Assembly: GCA_017695095.1 (NCBI GenBank)
Contig: JADILW010000026.1
Coordinates: 1-50,106, forward strand
Length of the DNA stretch: 50,106 bases
Origin: Candidatus Cryptobacteroides avistercoris
GTDB taxonomy: Bacteria > Bacteroidota > Bacteroidia > Bacteroidales > UBA932
Direction of reading: 5' to 3'
In this document: positions 41,054 through 49,239 of the stretch, piece after piece
Position numbering within the stretch: the first letter of the stretch is position 1
Layout: every line of letters begins with the position of its first letter
Program-made: the position numbers and the translations under genes
The notes under the pieces: model-generated
The model's input: only the letters and a program-made list of their open reading frames with translations
Told to the model about the DNA's origin: nothing
The model's database searches: none

Positions 41054-42460
41054 ATGCGGATAGTTCCGCCCATATTCACCTGGAACAAGGGTATACTGAA
41101 ACTCAGCGCCAGAGGGAGCCGGATCACCCAGAAACCCTGGCTGCTGGGAGTCATCCTGCTGGTGTGCGTGGTAACAGCGATGCTGCTCGCCAACATTCCG
41201 CAGACCAGCCACGCCTATCACGAAATCCTCAAGACCAACATACAGCTGCACATCTTCACCGCCGGCGGCACCGACATCCTGTTCCCCAGCGGCATGACAG
41301 TGGAGAAGTTCATCAACGACATCCTGATGGTCCTGTTCTTCTTCGTGGTCGGCCTGGAAATCAAGCGCGAGTTCGCGTCCGGGGCCCTGTCATCGCCGAA
41401 AAAGGCCATGCTGCCGGTAGTGGCGGCATTCGGCGGGGTGCTGGTGCCGGCGCTGATCTACATAGCCATCAACCACGGCACCGCAGCCTCCAGCGGCTGG
41501 GGCATACCCACGGCCACCGACATCGCCTTCGCGGTGTGCATCATATCGATGCTGGGCGACAGGGTGCCGCTGTCGCTGAAGGTCTTCCTCACGGCGCTGG
41601 CCGTGACCGACGACCTGATAGCGATACTCGTGGTGATACTTTTCTACGGAGGAGGAGTGAGGCTCGGGCTCATGGCTGTCTCGCTGGCCGTGATCGCCTT
41701 CGTGTTCATGATGCGGAAGCTCGGCGAGAAGCGCATGTTCCCCTACATGCTCTGCACCCTGATCGTCTGGATCCTCTTCTACTACAGCGGCATACACGCC
41801 ACGATGTCGGGCGTCGTGATGGCCTTCCTGATACCTTCGGCGCCGCTCTACAACAAATCTCAGTACTACCACAAACGCAACCGGCTCATCGCCCGGCTCG
41901 ACCAGCTCGGAACGCTCAGCGACGAGCCTTTCCCGAACACCTCGCAGCGCCGCTGCCTGCGCAAGCTCGAAGCCGTGGCGCACGGGTCAATGGACATGAG
42001 CTACCGCATAGAGCACACGCTGACCCCCTGGGTCAACTTCGTGGTGGTGCCGCTCTTCGCCCTCGCCAACGCCGGAGTCACGATTTCCGACATCTCGCTC
42101 CTGAACGTGTTCCGCTTCGACGCCGCGCTCGGCAGCGTCTCCATGGGCGTGTTCTTCGGCCTGCTGCTCGGAAAGCCCATAGGCATAACCCTGTTCAGCT
42201 GGCTCGCCGTCAGGCTGAAAATCGGCGCGATGCCCGAGAAGAGCGGCTGGGGCATGCTCGCGGCCGTCGCCTGCCTCGGCGGCATAGGCTTCACGATGTC
42301 CATCTTCATCGACACTCTCTCCTTCGGCGACCAGAGCGAGGCGGTGATGCTCGCCCTCAGGGACGCCGGCAAGATAGCTGTACTGACCGCCTCGGTGTGC
42401 GCAGGCCTGCTGGGCTCGCTGCTGATCTTCATCTGCGGAAAGAGGAGGAAGAAGGAATGA
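41054..42460 (+). CDS. nhaA: NhaA-type Na+/H+ antiporter
   Basis: The 468-residue inner-membrane protein exports Na+ in exchange for protons. Key motifs are VVGLEIKREFASG, the TATDIAFAV segment with Asp156 (matching E. coli Asp133) and LTALAVTDDLIAILVV with Asp186-Asp187 (matching Asp163-Asp164). About 12 membrane segments are visible. A hydrophilic stretch of about 50 residues (near 275-320) between the halves is longer than in E. coli, common in Bacteroidetes. It closes the dnaN run; the tRNA gene follows 43 bases later with its own promoter. Confidence 0.95.
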   Translation: MRIVPPIFTWNKGILKLSARGSRITQKPWLLGVILLVCVVTAMLLANIPQTSHAYHEILKTNIQLHIFTAGGTDILFPSGMTVEKFINDILMVLFFFVVGLEIKREFASGALSSPKKAMLPVVAAFGGVLVPALIYIAINHGTAASSGWGIPTATDIAFAVCIISMLGDRVPLSLKVFLTALAVTDDLIAILVVILFYGGGVRLGLMAVSLAVIAFVFMMRKLGEKRMFPYMLCTLIVWILFYYSGIHATMSGVVMAFLIPSAPLYNKSQYYHKRNRLIARLDQLGTLSDEPFPNTSQRRCLRKLEAVAHGSMDMSYRIEHTLTPWVNFVVVPLFALANAGVTISDISLLNVFRFDAALGSVSMGVFFGLLLGKPIGITLFSWLAVRLKIGAMPEKSGWGMLAAVACLGGIGFTMSIFIDTLSFGDQSEAVMLALRDAGKIAVLTASVCAGLLGSLLIFICGKRRKKE

Positions 42461-42486
42461 TATATTGCCGCTTCGGATATTTTTAG

Positions 42487-42494
42487 TATCTTTG
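42487..42494 (+). promoter_or_regulatory. -7 box of tRNA-Thr
   Basis: TATCTTTG, nine bases before the tRNA. As a tRNA promoter it calibrates how close the start point lies to the box in this genome. Confidence 0.6.
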
Positions 42495-42503
42495 CATCCC
42501 CAA

Positions 42504-42579
42504 GCCACTTTAGCTCAGTCGGTAGAGCAGCGCATTCGTAACGCGCAGGTCGCGAGTTCGAGCCTCGTGAGTGGCTCCA
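42504..42579 (+). tRNA. tRNA-Thr (anticodon CGT)
   Basis: The acceptor stem GCCACTT pairs with GAGTGGC, followed by T and an encoded CCA (42577-42579). The D arm is GCTC/GAGC, the anticodon loop TTCGTAA gives CGT, which reads ACG, and the T arm is GCGAG-TTCGAGC-CTCGT. The lowest anticodon-stem pair is an A/C mismatch. A hairpin terminator follows. Confidence 0.95.
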
Positions 42580-42589
42580 GAAGATTTCA

Positions 42590-42623
42590 CCGGTTCCGTC
42601 TCAACGCCGAAACCGGCTTTTTT
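42590..42623 (+). terminator. Terminator after tRNA-Thr
   Basis: CCGGTT (42590-42595) pairs with AACCGG (42611-42616), extended by CG pairs inside, and six T follow at 42618-42623. Confidence 0.8.
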
Positions 42624-42641
42624 GTGCCCTGCGCGTGGCGA

Positions 42642-42673
42642 GTGGCGAAATTTGTGGCGAAATTTGTGGCGAA
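42642..42673 (+). repeat. Tandem 12-base repeat downstream of the tRNA
   Basis: GTGGCGAAATTT occurs twice in tandem (42642, 42654) followed by a partial third copy GTGGCGAA (42666). No function is evident; slippage or an old integration junction next to the tRNA are options. Confidence 0.5.
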
Positions 42674-42722
42674 CGCAGCGGTGCAGAAGCGTAAGGCGTT
42701 CGCTCGAAAGAATCGAATTTGC

Positions 42723-42730
42723 TATCTTTG
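42723..42730 (+). promoter_or_regulatory. -7 box of the ketosynthase/ligase pair
   Basis: TATCTTTG, 31 bases before ATG 42762; a normal leader length, unlike the pyrG and MATE genes. Confidence 0.6.
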
Positions 42731-42761
42731 ACAGAATTTTTGATTCAACTAAAACCTATCT

Positions 42762-43985
42762 ATGCAAAGAATAGCAATCACCGGAATGGGCGCCATGACT
42801 CCGATCGGAAAGAGCGTCACGGAATTCTGGCAGAACCTCACCGCCGGCGTGTCCGGAATCGGCAGGCTCGACCGTTTCCACAACGACGACATACCCGTGA
42901 AGGTCGCCGCCCTCATACGAGATTTCAACCCCGAACTCCATATGCCCAAGAGGCTCGCCAGAGACTCCTCCCTGTTCTCGCAGTACGCGTTTGCGGCAGC
43001 GAGGGAGGCGCTCGGACAGAGCGGTATCGACCCTGCGGCGGAAGCCGGAAGGACAGGCATCACCATGGGCACCTCGATGAGCGGAGTGGTGGACATCGCC
43101 GCCACCCAGGACGAGATGACCCGCAGCGGCGAGAGCAAGGTCAGCCCGCGCTTCGTGCCCAAGATACTCGGCAACATCGCCGCCGCCCAGATCGCGATTG
43201 AATACGGGCTGAGAGGTCCCAGCATGACCGTCAGCACCGCATGCTCGTCGGGAGGCGACGCGATCAAGCTCGCGATGATGCTCCTGCAGGCCGGAGAGGC
43301 CGACGTCATGCTCGCGGTCGGAGCCGAGAGCATCATCTGCCCTATGGTGACCTCGTCGCTCTCGATGGCCAAGGCCCTGAGCCGCGAAGAGAGCCCCGAA
43401 CTCGCCTGCTGCCCCTTCGACAGCAGACGCAACGGTTTCGTGATGGGCGAAGGCGGCGGAGCCCTCGTGCTCGAGACCGAAGAGCACGCGAAGGCGAGAG
43501 GAGCCGCGATCCTCGGCTACGTGCTGGCCGCGGCCAACAACAACGACGCCTACCATGTCACCTCCCCCGCCTCCGACGGCCACGGCGCCAAGGCCTGCAT
43601 GCGCGACGCGCTCCGCATGGCAGGGATGAAGCCTTCTGAAATCGGATACATCAACGCACACGGCACCTCCACTCCCGTCGGCGACAGCATCGAGATAGGA
43701 GCGATCAGAGAGGTGTTCGACGGCTGCACCCCCGCAGTCAGCTCCACCAAGGCCGCGACCGGCCACATGATGGGTGCCGGCGGCATCACGGAGGTGATAA
43801 GCTGCGTGCTCGCCTGCAGGGAGGGGATTCTTCCCGCGACCCTCCACAGTTCCGAGATCGACCCTGCATGCGGCGGAGTCGACATCATCACGGGAAGTTC
43901 CAGAAAGAGCGGCATACGCGCCGCGATGTCCAACGCATTCGGATTCGGCGGACAGAACTCCAGCATCATAGTCAGCGCAGAATAA
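42762..43985 (+). CDS. Beta-ketoacyl-ACP synthase (FabF-like), paired with an acyl-CoA ligase
   Basis: The 407-residue condensing enzyme has the Cys-His-His triad Cys161 (STACSSGGDA), His300 (NAHGTSTPVG) and His335 (KAATGHMMGAG). It elongates acyl chains by decarboxylative condensation with malonyl-ACP. It is clearly distinct from the second ketosynthase at 45845-47104, which is more like housekeeping FabF. Two bases separate it from an acyl-CoA ligase gene, so the pair may load and extend an unusual starter acid. No acyl carrier protein is encoded in the pair. Own promoter at 42723. Confidence 0.88.
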   Translation: MQRIAITGMGAMTPIGKSVTEFWQNLTAGVSGIGRLDRFHNDDIPVKVAALIRDFNPELHMPKRLARDSSLFSQYAFAAAREALGQSGIDPAAEAGRTGITMGTSMSGVVDIAATQDEMTRSGESKVSPRFVPKILGNIAAAQIAIEYGLRGPSMTVSTACSSGGDAIKLAMMLLQAGEADVMLAVGAESIICPMVTSSLSMAKALSREESPELACCPFDSRRNGFVMGEGGGALVLETEEHAKARGAAILGYVLAAANNNDAYHVTSPASDGHGAKACMRDALRMAGMKPSEIGYINAHGTSTPVGDSIEIGAIREVFDGCTPAVSSTKAATGHMMGAGGITEVISCVLACREGILPATLHSSEIDPACGGVDIITGSSRKSGIRAAMSNAFGFGGQNSSIIVSAE

Positions 43986-43987
43986 CC

Positions 43988-45622
43988 ATGGACCGCAAAG
44001 AAATATTCAAGAACAATTTCGAAAGCAGCTTCACCTGGATAGAAGGATTCATGCGCAACGTGCGCCGCTACGGCGACCAGACTGCGCTGTCCTGCCCTCC
44101 CGGCGGGCTGAAATACAGCTACCGCGAACTCAACTCCGAGGTCAACCGCCTCGCCTGCGCCCTGCAGGACAAGGGGGTGCGCAAGGGCGACGTCGTGATG
44201 TACATGCTCCACAACAGCGTGCAGTTCGTGCTCTGCTACATCGCCCCGCAGAAGTTGGGAGCGGTGAACTGCCCCGTGAACTACTACCTCTCCGCAGGCG
44301 AGCTGGCGCTGAACATCGAGGATTCGCGCCCCAAGGTTTTCGTCTACGAGAGCAACTTCGCCGACACCGTGGAAGCCGCCCTCAGACTAAGCTCCTTCCG
44401 CCCGGAGGTCATACTCGCCACCGGCGGCTCCGCTCCCGAGGGACACACGGACTTCAACGATTTCCTGAGCCGAGGTTCGGACAGGGAGCCCGTCCCCGAC
44501 GAACAGCTGAACATCTACGACGAGTGCACGAGGCTCTACACCTCCGGCACCACCAGCAGGCCCAAGGGAGTGCCCCTCTACTCCATCAACGAGGTGCTAT
44601 CCGCCCACGACGTGATAATGCACTTCCCCATGACCCACGGCGACAAGACCATGAACATGACTCCGTGGTTCCACCGCGGAGGCCTGCATTCCGGCGGCCC
44701 CTGCCCCACCCTCTACGTCGGAGGCGAGGTGGTCGTGATGCGCGAGTTCAACGCCGGCCTCACACTGCAGTACACTCAAGACTATGGCATAAACTTCCTC
44801 ATCGGCGTGCCGGCGGTCCTGAATCTGCTCTGCCGCGTGCAGGAGCAGAACGGGGCCGACCTGAGCAGCCTCAAGGGCATCGTGACGATGGGCGCTCCCC
44901 TCGACAAGGAGAGCTGCATACGCTTCATGCAGGTGCTCACCCCGAAGATATTCAACGGCTACGGCACGACCGAGACCTTCTGGAACACCTTCCTGAGACC
45001 GGCCGACCTTCCCGAGCATGCCGGAAGCTGCGGGCGCGCATGCACCGACGACGACGTGAGGGTGGTCAAGGTCCACCCCGACCGCTTCGCCGAACCTGAC
45101 GAGACGGTGAAGAAGGACAACGCCGAGATAGGCGAGGTCATCATAGCCTCCCCGGCCAAGTCCGGAATGCACTACATGGGCAACGACGAACTGACGGGCC
45201 AGCGCTTCCACAATGGATTCTTCTATACCGGCGACCTTGCCGTATGGGACAAGGACTCTTACGTGACCATCGTGACCAGGAAGGACGACATGATAGTGTC
45301 GTCGGGCGAGAACATCTACCCCGCCCAGGTGGAGAACGTGCTGATGGAACATCCCGACGTGGCGGAGGCCTGCGTGGTAGGGCTTCCCGACAAGCTCCGG
45401 GACCAGGTGACAGTGGCTTACGTGGTGAGCAAGAACAGCAGCCTGACCGTCAAGGATCTGGTGCACTTCGTGAACAACCACCAGATGCTCGCAGCCTACA
45501 AGAGGCCCAAGTTCTACCGCATCTGCGACAGTCTCCCCCACACCCCGACCGGCAAGCTACAGCGCGCCGTAGTCCGCGAGCAGGCGCTGCAGGATTTCGC
45601 GATGGGGCTGCTGCACAGATAA
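43988..45622 (+). CDS. Acyl-CoA synthetase / AMP-dependent ligase
   Basis: The 544-residue ANL-superfamily enzyme has the P-loop YTSGTTSRPKG, an adenine-binding segment with NGYGTTETFWN, the hinge GDLAVWDKDSYVTIVTRKDDMIVSSGENIYP and the C-terminal PTGKLQR lysine loop. It activates a carboxylic acid as acyl-adenylate and passes it to CoA or a carrier protein. Which acid it uses is not readable; overall it looks like medium/long-chain or aryl CoA ligases. ATG 43988 directly follows the ketosynthase stop; the frame's upstream extension is a shadow of that gene. Confidence 0.88.
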   Translation: MDRKEIFKNNFESSFTWIEGFMRNVRRYGDQTALSCPPGGLKYSYRELNSEVNRLACALQDKGVRKGDVVMYMLHNSVQFVLCYIAPQKLGAVNCPVNYYLSAGELALNIEDSRPKVFVYESNFADTVEAALRLSSFRPEVILATGGSAPEGHTDFNDFLSRGSDREPVPDEQLNIYDECTRLYTSGTTSRPKGVPLYSINEVLSAHDVIMHFPMTHGDKTMNMTPWFHRGGLHSGGPCPTLYVGGEVVVMREFNAGLTLQYTQDYGINFLIGVPAVLNLLCRVQEQNGADLSSLKGIVTMGAPLDKESCIRFMQVLTPKIFNGYGTTETFWNTFLRPADLPEHAGSCGRACTDDDVRVVKVHPDRFAEPDETVKKDNAEIGEVIIASPAKSGMHYMGNDELTGQRFHNGFFYTGDLAVWDKDSYVTIVTRKDDMIVSSGENIYPAQVENVLMEHPDVAEACVVGLPDKLRDQVTVAYVVSKNSSLTVKDLVHFVNNHQMLAAYKRPKFYRICDSLPHTPTGKLQRAVVREQALQDFAMGLLHR

Positions 45623-45692
45623 ATTTCCTGGCTCTTCTGCCGCAGGCTGGCGGTATTTGTTGCAGGCTGGCACTTCTGGTATAGCCGGAACT

Positions 45693-45813
45693 TGCCGCTG
45701 CCTGACGGCTGCCGGGGCGGAGAGGTTCCGCTTCGCTTCATCGATGCTGCGCATCGTCCGCTCACAGCCGCGGACGGCTGGCCTCTCCGCTTCCCGGCAC
45801 CGCAGGCTGCGGC
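45693..45813 (-). repeat. Structured palindromic element, copy D (inverted orientation)
   Basis: Arms about 45693-45725 and 45782-45813 pair imperfectly over roughly 30 bases (TGCCGC.GCCTG.CGG.TGCCGGG...GGAGAGG). The core 45726-45781, read on the minus strand, starts CCAGCCG and ends AGCGGAA and is 55/56 identical to copy A. The only difference is CCAG for CTAG at the start. It lies between the convergent ligase and fabF genes. The flanks 45623-45692 also contain GCAGGCTGGC twice. Confidence 0.8.
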
Positions 45814-45844
45814 ACAGATGCCGCATCTTGTGCCGTTCTGCCGT

Positions 45845-47104
45845 TCAGGCGCGGTATCTGCGGAAGGCCACGCAGGCGTTGTGCCCGCCGAAGCCGAAGG
45901 AGTTCGAGATGCCGAGGGTGAGTCCGGCCTTCACAGCCTCGCAGGGAGTATAGTCCAGGTCGCACTCGGGGTCCGGAACCGTAAGGTTGATCGTAGGCGT
46001 GACAACCCCCTCGCTAAGGGACATCACCGTGGCTATGGCCTCGGCGGCTCCGGCAGCTCCGAACATGTGTCCGGTCATCGACTTTATCGAAGTGACGTGG
46101 GCGCGGTACGCCGCATCGCCGAGAGCCAGCTTGCAGGCCAGGGTCTCCGCGCTGTCGTTGAGTTTCGTACCGGTGCCGTGGGCGTTGATGTAAAGCGTGT
46201 CCTTGGCAGGGTCGTAGCCCGCTTCGCGCAGGGCGTCGGCGATGCTTCTCGACTGGGTGGTGCCGTCGGGGCGCGGGGCTGTCGAATGGTAGGCGTCGCA
46301 GGTGTTGCCGTAACCCACCATTTCGCCGTAGATCTCCGCTCCGCGCGCGAGCGCGTGCTCCAGTTCCTCGAGAACCAGCACCGCGGCTCCGTCGCCCATC
46401 ACGAATCCCTTGCGGTCGGCGCTGAAGGGCAGCGAGGCGTAGTTCGGGTCCTCGGCGCGGGAGAGCGCCTTGGCGTTGGCGAAGCCGGCGATTCCGAGCG
46501 GGGTGGTCATGTGCTCGCAGCCTCCGGCGATCACGGCGTCGGCATAGCCGTGGCGTATCGCCCTGAAGGCCTCTCCGAGCGCATTGGTGGAGGTGGCGCA
46601 GGCGGTCACGACGTCGATGCAGGGGCCTTCGGCGCCGAAGCGTATGGCGATCTGGCCGGCGGCCATATTGGAGATGATCGTGGGCACCATCAGGGGTGAC
46701 ACCCAGCGTCCGGTGGGGTCCTCAATCATCTTGGCTGTCTCGCGGTACTGCGTTTCGAAACCTCCCACGCCGGAACCCACGTAGACGCCGAGGCGGAAGG
46801 GGTCTATGTTGGCGTCGTCGCCGGCGGTGCGCAGTCCGGACTGGGCCATCGCCTGCACCGCCGCAGCCATTCCGTACTGCACGAACTTGTCCTGCTTGCG
46901 CAGGAAGGCCTTGTCCATGCCGTACTCTTCGCCGTTGAAGTTCCTGACCATACCGGCTATCCTGACGGGAAGTCCGTCGGTCGGGAAGTCGGTGATGGGG
47001 GCTATTCCGCAGACGCCGCGGACGAGGGAATCCCAGAAGGTCCTGACGTCGTTGCCCACGGGCGAGATGACGCCCATGCCGGTTATGACTACTCTGTGCT
47101 GCAT
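45845..47104 (-). CDS. fabF: Beta-ketoacyl-ACP synthase II
   Basis: The 419-residue enzyme has the catalytic triad Cys169 (VVTACATSTNA), His309 (YINAHGTGT) and His346 (KSMTGHMFGAAGA), and the typical FabF start RVVITGMGVISPVGND. It performs chain elongation in fatty-acid synthesis. It lies four bases downstream of fabK on the minus strand, so elongation and reduction steps are co-transcribed. FabF is usually next to acpP or fabH, which are not here. Confidence 0.94.
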   Translation of the reverse strand: MQHRVVITGMGVISPVGNDVRTFWDSLVRGVCGIAPITDFPTDGLPVRIAGMVRNFNGEEYGMDKAFLRKQDKFVQYGMAAAVQAMAQSGLRTAGDDANIDPFRLGVYVGSGVGGFETQYRETAKMIEDPTGRWVSPLMVPTIISNMAAGQIAIRFGAEGPCIDVVTACATSTNALGEAFRAIRHGYADAVIAGGCEHMTTPLGIAGFANAKALSRAEDPNYASLPFSADRKGFVMGDGAAVLVLEELEHALARGAEIYGEMVGYGNTCDAYHSTAPRPDGTTQSRSIADALREAGYDPAKDTLYINAHGTGTKLNDSAETLACKLALGDAAYRAHVTSIKSMTGHMFGAAGAAEAIATVMSLSEGVVTPTINLTVPDPECDLDYTPCEAVKAGLTLGISNSFGFGGHNACVAFRRYRA

Positions 47105-47108
47105 ATCG

Positions 47109-48059
47109 TTATCTGGCTATAAGTTCAGGAGCCGCCGAAAGCAGTCTTTCGGCTCCGCCCATTATGTCTTCCACTATCTGCGCCACTGTCTCGCGCTTCG
47201 TTATCATGCCCGCGACCTCCCCCGCGAGGAAACTTCCTCCGGCGTTGTCGCCGTCGAACACGGCTTTGCGCAGGGAGCCGGTGCCGAACTTGAGGACTTC
47301 CTCCTTAGGCACTTCGGGGTCGTATTCCATCTTGAAGAATTTCTTGGAGAAGGGGGTCTTGAGGCAGCGGACCGCGTCGCCCATCGACTTGCCCGTCACC
47401 ATCGTGGAGACGTCGGAGGCCTTGATGAGCTTCTCCTTGTAGTTGTCGTGGATGTGGCATTCGTCGGCCATCAGGAATCGTGTTCCGACCTGGACTCCGC
47501 AGGCCCCGAGCATGAAGGCGGCTGCGGCTCCGCGACCGTCGAAGATTCCGCCGGCGGCGAGCACGGGGATGTCGAGCGCGTCGACTATCTGGGGCACGAG
47601 AGCCATCGTGTGGTTGTCGCCGACGTGTCCTCCGGATTCGGCGCCTTCGGCAACGACTGCGTCGGCCCCGCACTCCTGCATCTTGAGCGCGTAGGCCACT
47701 GATGCGACCACCGGGATGACCTTGATGCCGGCGGCCTTCCAGGCAGGCATGTAGACCGCGGGGGAACCGGCTCCGGTCGTGAGGATCTTCACGCCTTCTT
47801 CGATGACCATATCGGCGATCTCGGCGGCATTGGGCGCCTGGAGCATGATGTTCACGCCGAAGGGCTTGTCGGTGAATTCGCGGCATTTGCGGATTTCGTC
47901 ACGCACTGCTTCGGTGCCGAAGTTTATTGATGAGATGAGGCCTAGGCCGCCGGCTTCGGAGACTGCGGCGGCGAGGCGCGCGTCGGCGATCCATGCCATG
48001 CCGCCCTGGAACAGGGGGTGGCGGATGCCGAGCATTTCGCAGATTTTGCTCTTAATCAT
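47109..48059 (-). CDS. fabK: FMN-dependent enoyl-ACP reductase (FabK) / nitronate-monooxygenase family
   Basis: The 316-residue TIM-barrel flavoprotein has IRHPLFQGGMAWIAD at the start, TTGAGSP, VVAEGAESGGHVG with the active-site His, and PVLAAGGIFDGRG for FMN phosphate. These fit FabK, the NADH/FMN enoyl-ACP reductase. A C-terminal NAGGSFLAGEVAGMI also matches FabK. Nitronate monooxygenase is a related alternative, but the fabF neighbour favours FabK. The promoter candidate is the TAATTTTG box at 48124-48131 on the minus strand. Confidence 0.87.
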   Translation of the reverse strand: MIKSKICEMLGIRHPLFQGGMAWIADARLAAAVSEAGGLGLISSINFGTEAVRDEIRKCREFTDKPFGVNIMLQAPNAAEIADMVIEEGVKILTTGAGSPAVYMPAWKAAGIKVIPVVASVAYALKMQECGADAVVAEGAESGGHVGDNHTMALVPQIVDALDIPVLAAGGIFDGRGAAAAFMLGACGVQVGTRFLMADECHIHDNYKEKLIKASDVSTMVTGKSMGDAVRCLKTPFSKKFFKMEYDPEVPKEEVLKFGTGSLRKAVFDGDNAGGSFLAGEVAGMITKRETVAQIVEDIMGGAERLLSAAPELIAR

Positions 48060-48209
48060 AGATATTATCGGTTTCAGTACAGCGTCCGGACGGCCTTATG
48101 CTCCGCCTCCGCCGTACATTCTGCAAAATTACCCCAAATTTTACTTTCGTCAAAATATACGTTGTCCGGCCTGCCGCGGCCGAAGGGGAGCTACGGCGAC
48201 GGCAGCCTG

Positions 48210-48234
48210 GCAGCATATTGTAAATCTGGCTGAA
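48210..48234 (+). repeat. Short repeat R2, diverged copy 5
   Basis: Contains CAGCATATTGTAAATCTGGC, followed by TGAA, related to the copies near 14 kb. Confidence 0.45.
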
Positions 48235-48275
48235 TGGAGCAATCTGGCAAAATAGGGAGACAGCCGCGGCGGGAT

Positions 48276-48300
48276 AGGCAGCTGATTGCAAATCTGGCAG
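48276..48300 (+). repeat. Short repeat R2, copy 6
   Basis: Begins AGGCAGCTGATTGCAAATCT, then GGCAG. Identical over 21 bases to copy 4 at 14535. Confidence 0.65.
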
Positions 48301-48357
48301 TACAGCGAACGGCGGATTTTGCGGAAAACAAAATTTGGGGTAATTTTGAGACGGAAT

Positions 48358-49239
48358 ATGCGAAGGCTGCTGAAGAAAATACCGCAATATCTCAGAGAAG
48401 AGTACCAGCTGACGGCGACGGTGGTGTTCACCGCCTTCTTTTCGCTGGTACTCATACTCGTCAGCATCCCCTTCTCCCACAACGCCTGGTTCGAGCTCGG
48501 CACCGGAGCGGCCTTCGGCTACACCGCCAGCTTCTTCGTGATCGGCCTGCTGGTCATCGTGTTCAGCAAGCGCATGATGTACATCACCCGGAACAAGATC
48601 AGCATGAACTACCTGCAGTATGTGCTCTGGAATCTTGCCGAAGTCGTGGTGATCTGCCTGCTCTACACCATGTTCTCGATACGCGGCGACGCGGCAGGCG
48701 TCATCAGGATTCAGGACCCCAGCTTCACGAACATCTTCTTCAACGCCCTGCTCTACTGCTTCACCTCGCTGGTGATACCCTACGTGATAGCCGGAATGTA
48801 TTTCGCCATCATCGACAAGAACAACACCATAAGGCTGATGAACTACAGCGACACCGTCTCCGACGAGCCTCCCAAAACCAGGAACGAGAAGAAGATCACG
48901 ATATTCGACAACAGGGGCACGATGAGCCTCTCGGTGAGTCTGACGAACCTGTACTTCATCGAGTCCGACGACAACTACATCAAGGTCTGGTACACCGACA
49001 GCGAGTCAAAGCTCCAGAACTACTTTCTGCGATGCCGCCTGAAGACGGTAGAGGAGAGCTTCATGGGCAGCAGCCTCGTGCGCTGCCACAGAAAATACAT
49101 AGTCAACATCGACAAGGTGAAGGCCCTCTCGAAAGGCACGGGCGGCTACACCATAATCATGAACAACCCCGAAATACCCCAGCTCCCGGTCAGCAAGACC
49201 TACGAGCAGACGGTGCTGGACAGATGCTCCGTCAATTGA
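48358..49239 (+). CDS. Membrane-anchored LytTR-type transcription regulator
   Basis: The 293-residue protein has four membrane segments in its first 165 residues (for example VVFTAFFSLVLILVSIPF, YTASFFVIGLLVIVF, LLYCFTSLVIPYVIAGMYF). A C-terminal LytTR DNA-binding domain follows from about 185 (ITIFDNRGTMSLSVSLTNLYFIESDDNYIKVWY, CRLKTVEE, LVRCHRKYIVNIDKV). Such proteins bind DNA from the membrane or after release and control cell-surface genes. ATG 48358 is chosen; the frame is open to 48286 but a -7 box at 48341-48348 excludes that. It ends eight bases inside the convergent barrel gene, a possible target. Confidence 0.85.
   Translation: MRRLLKKIPQYLREEYQLTATVVFTAFFSLVLILVSIPFSHNAWFELGTGAAFGYTASFFVIGLLVIVFSKRMMYITRNKISMNYLQYVLWNLAEVVVICLLYTMFSIRGDAAGVIRIQDPSFTNIFFNALLYCFTSLVIPYVIAGMYFAIIDKNNTIRLMNYSDTVSDEPPKTRNEKKITIFDNRGTMSLSVSLTNLYFIESDDNYIKVWYTDSESKLQNYFLRCRLKTVEESFMGSSLVRCHRKYIVNIDKVKALSKGTGGYTIIMNNPEIPQLPVSKTYEQTVLDRCSVN

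Larger units (their letters stand above)
48060..48357. promoter_or_regulatory. Divergent fabK / LytTR spacer with 19-base inverted twin promoters
   Basis: AAAATTTGGGGTAATTTTG stands at 48330-48348 on the plus strand and, exactly inverted, at 48124-48142. Each copy ends in TAATTTTG, a TAnnTTTG -7 box pointing outward: one nine bases before LytTR ATG 48358, the other about 64 bases before fabK. Between them lie two R2 repeats. The arms could instead be terminal repeats of a 225-base insertion. No gene is visible inside. Confidence 0.55.

Noticed and set aside
42465..42731. An 88-codon open frame reading through the tRNA gene
   Set aside because: Its middle is the translation of the tRNA-Thr gene and its terminator, a frequent false call. 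The tRNA structure and promoter explain the sequence.
14144..45813. Structured elements as ordinary terminators
   Set aside because: They are 100-220 bases with multibranched folds and a conserved core, lack T-runs, and one lies inside an operon.
14144..45813. Structured elements as integron attC sites
   Set aside because: The copy-specific paired arms recall attC, but the conserved ends do not match the attC core sites, and no integrase or cassette array is present.
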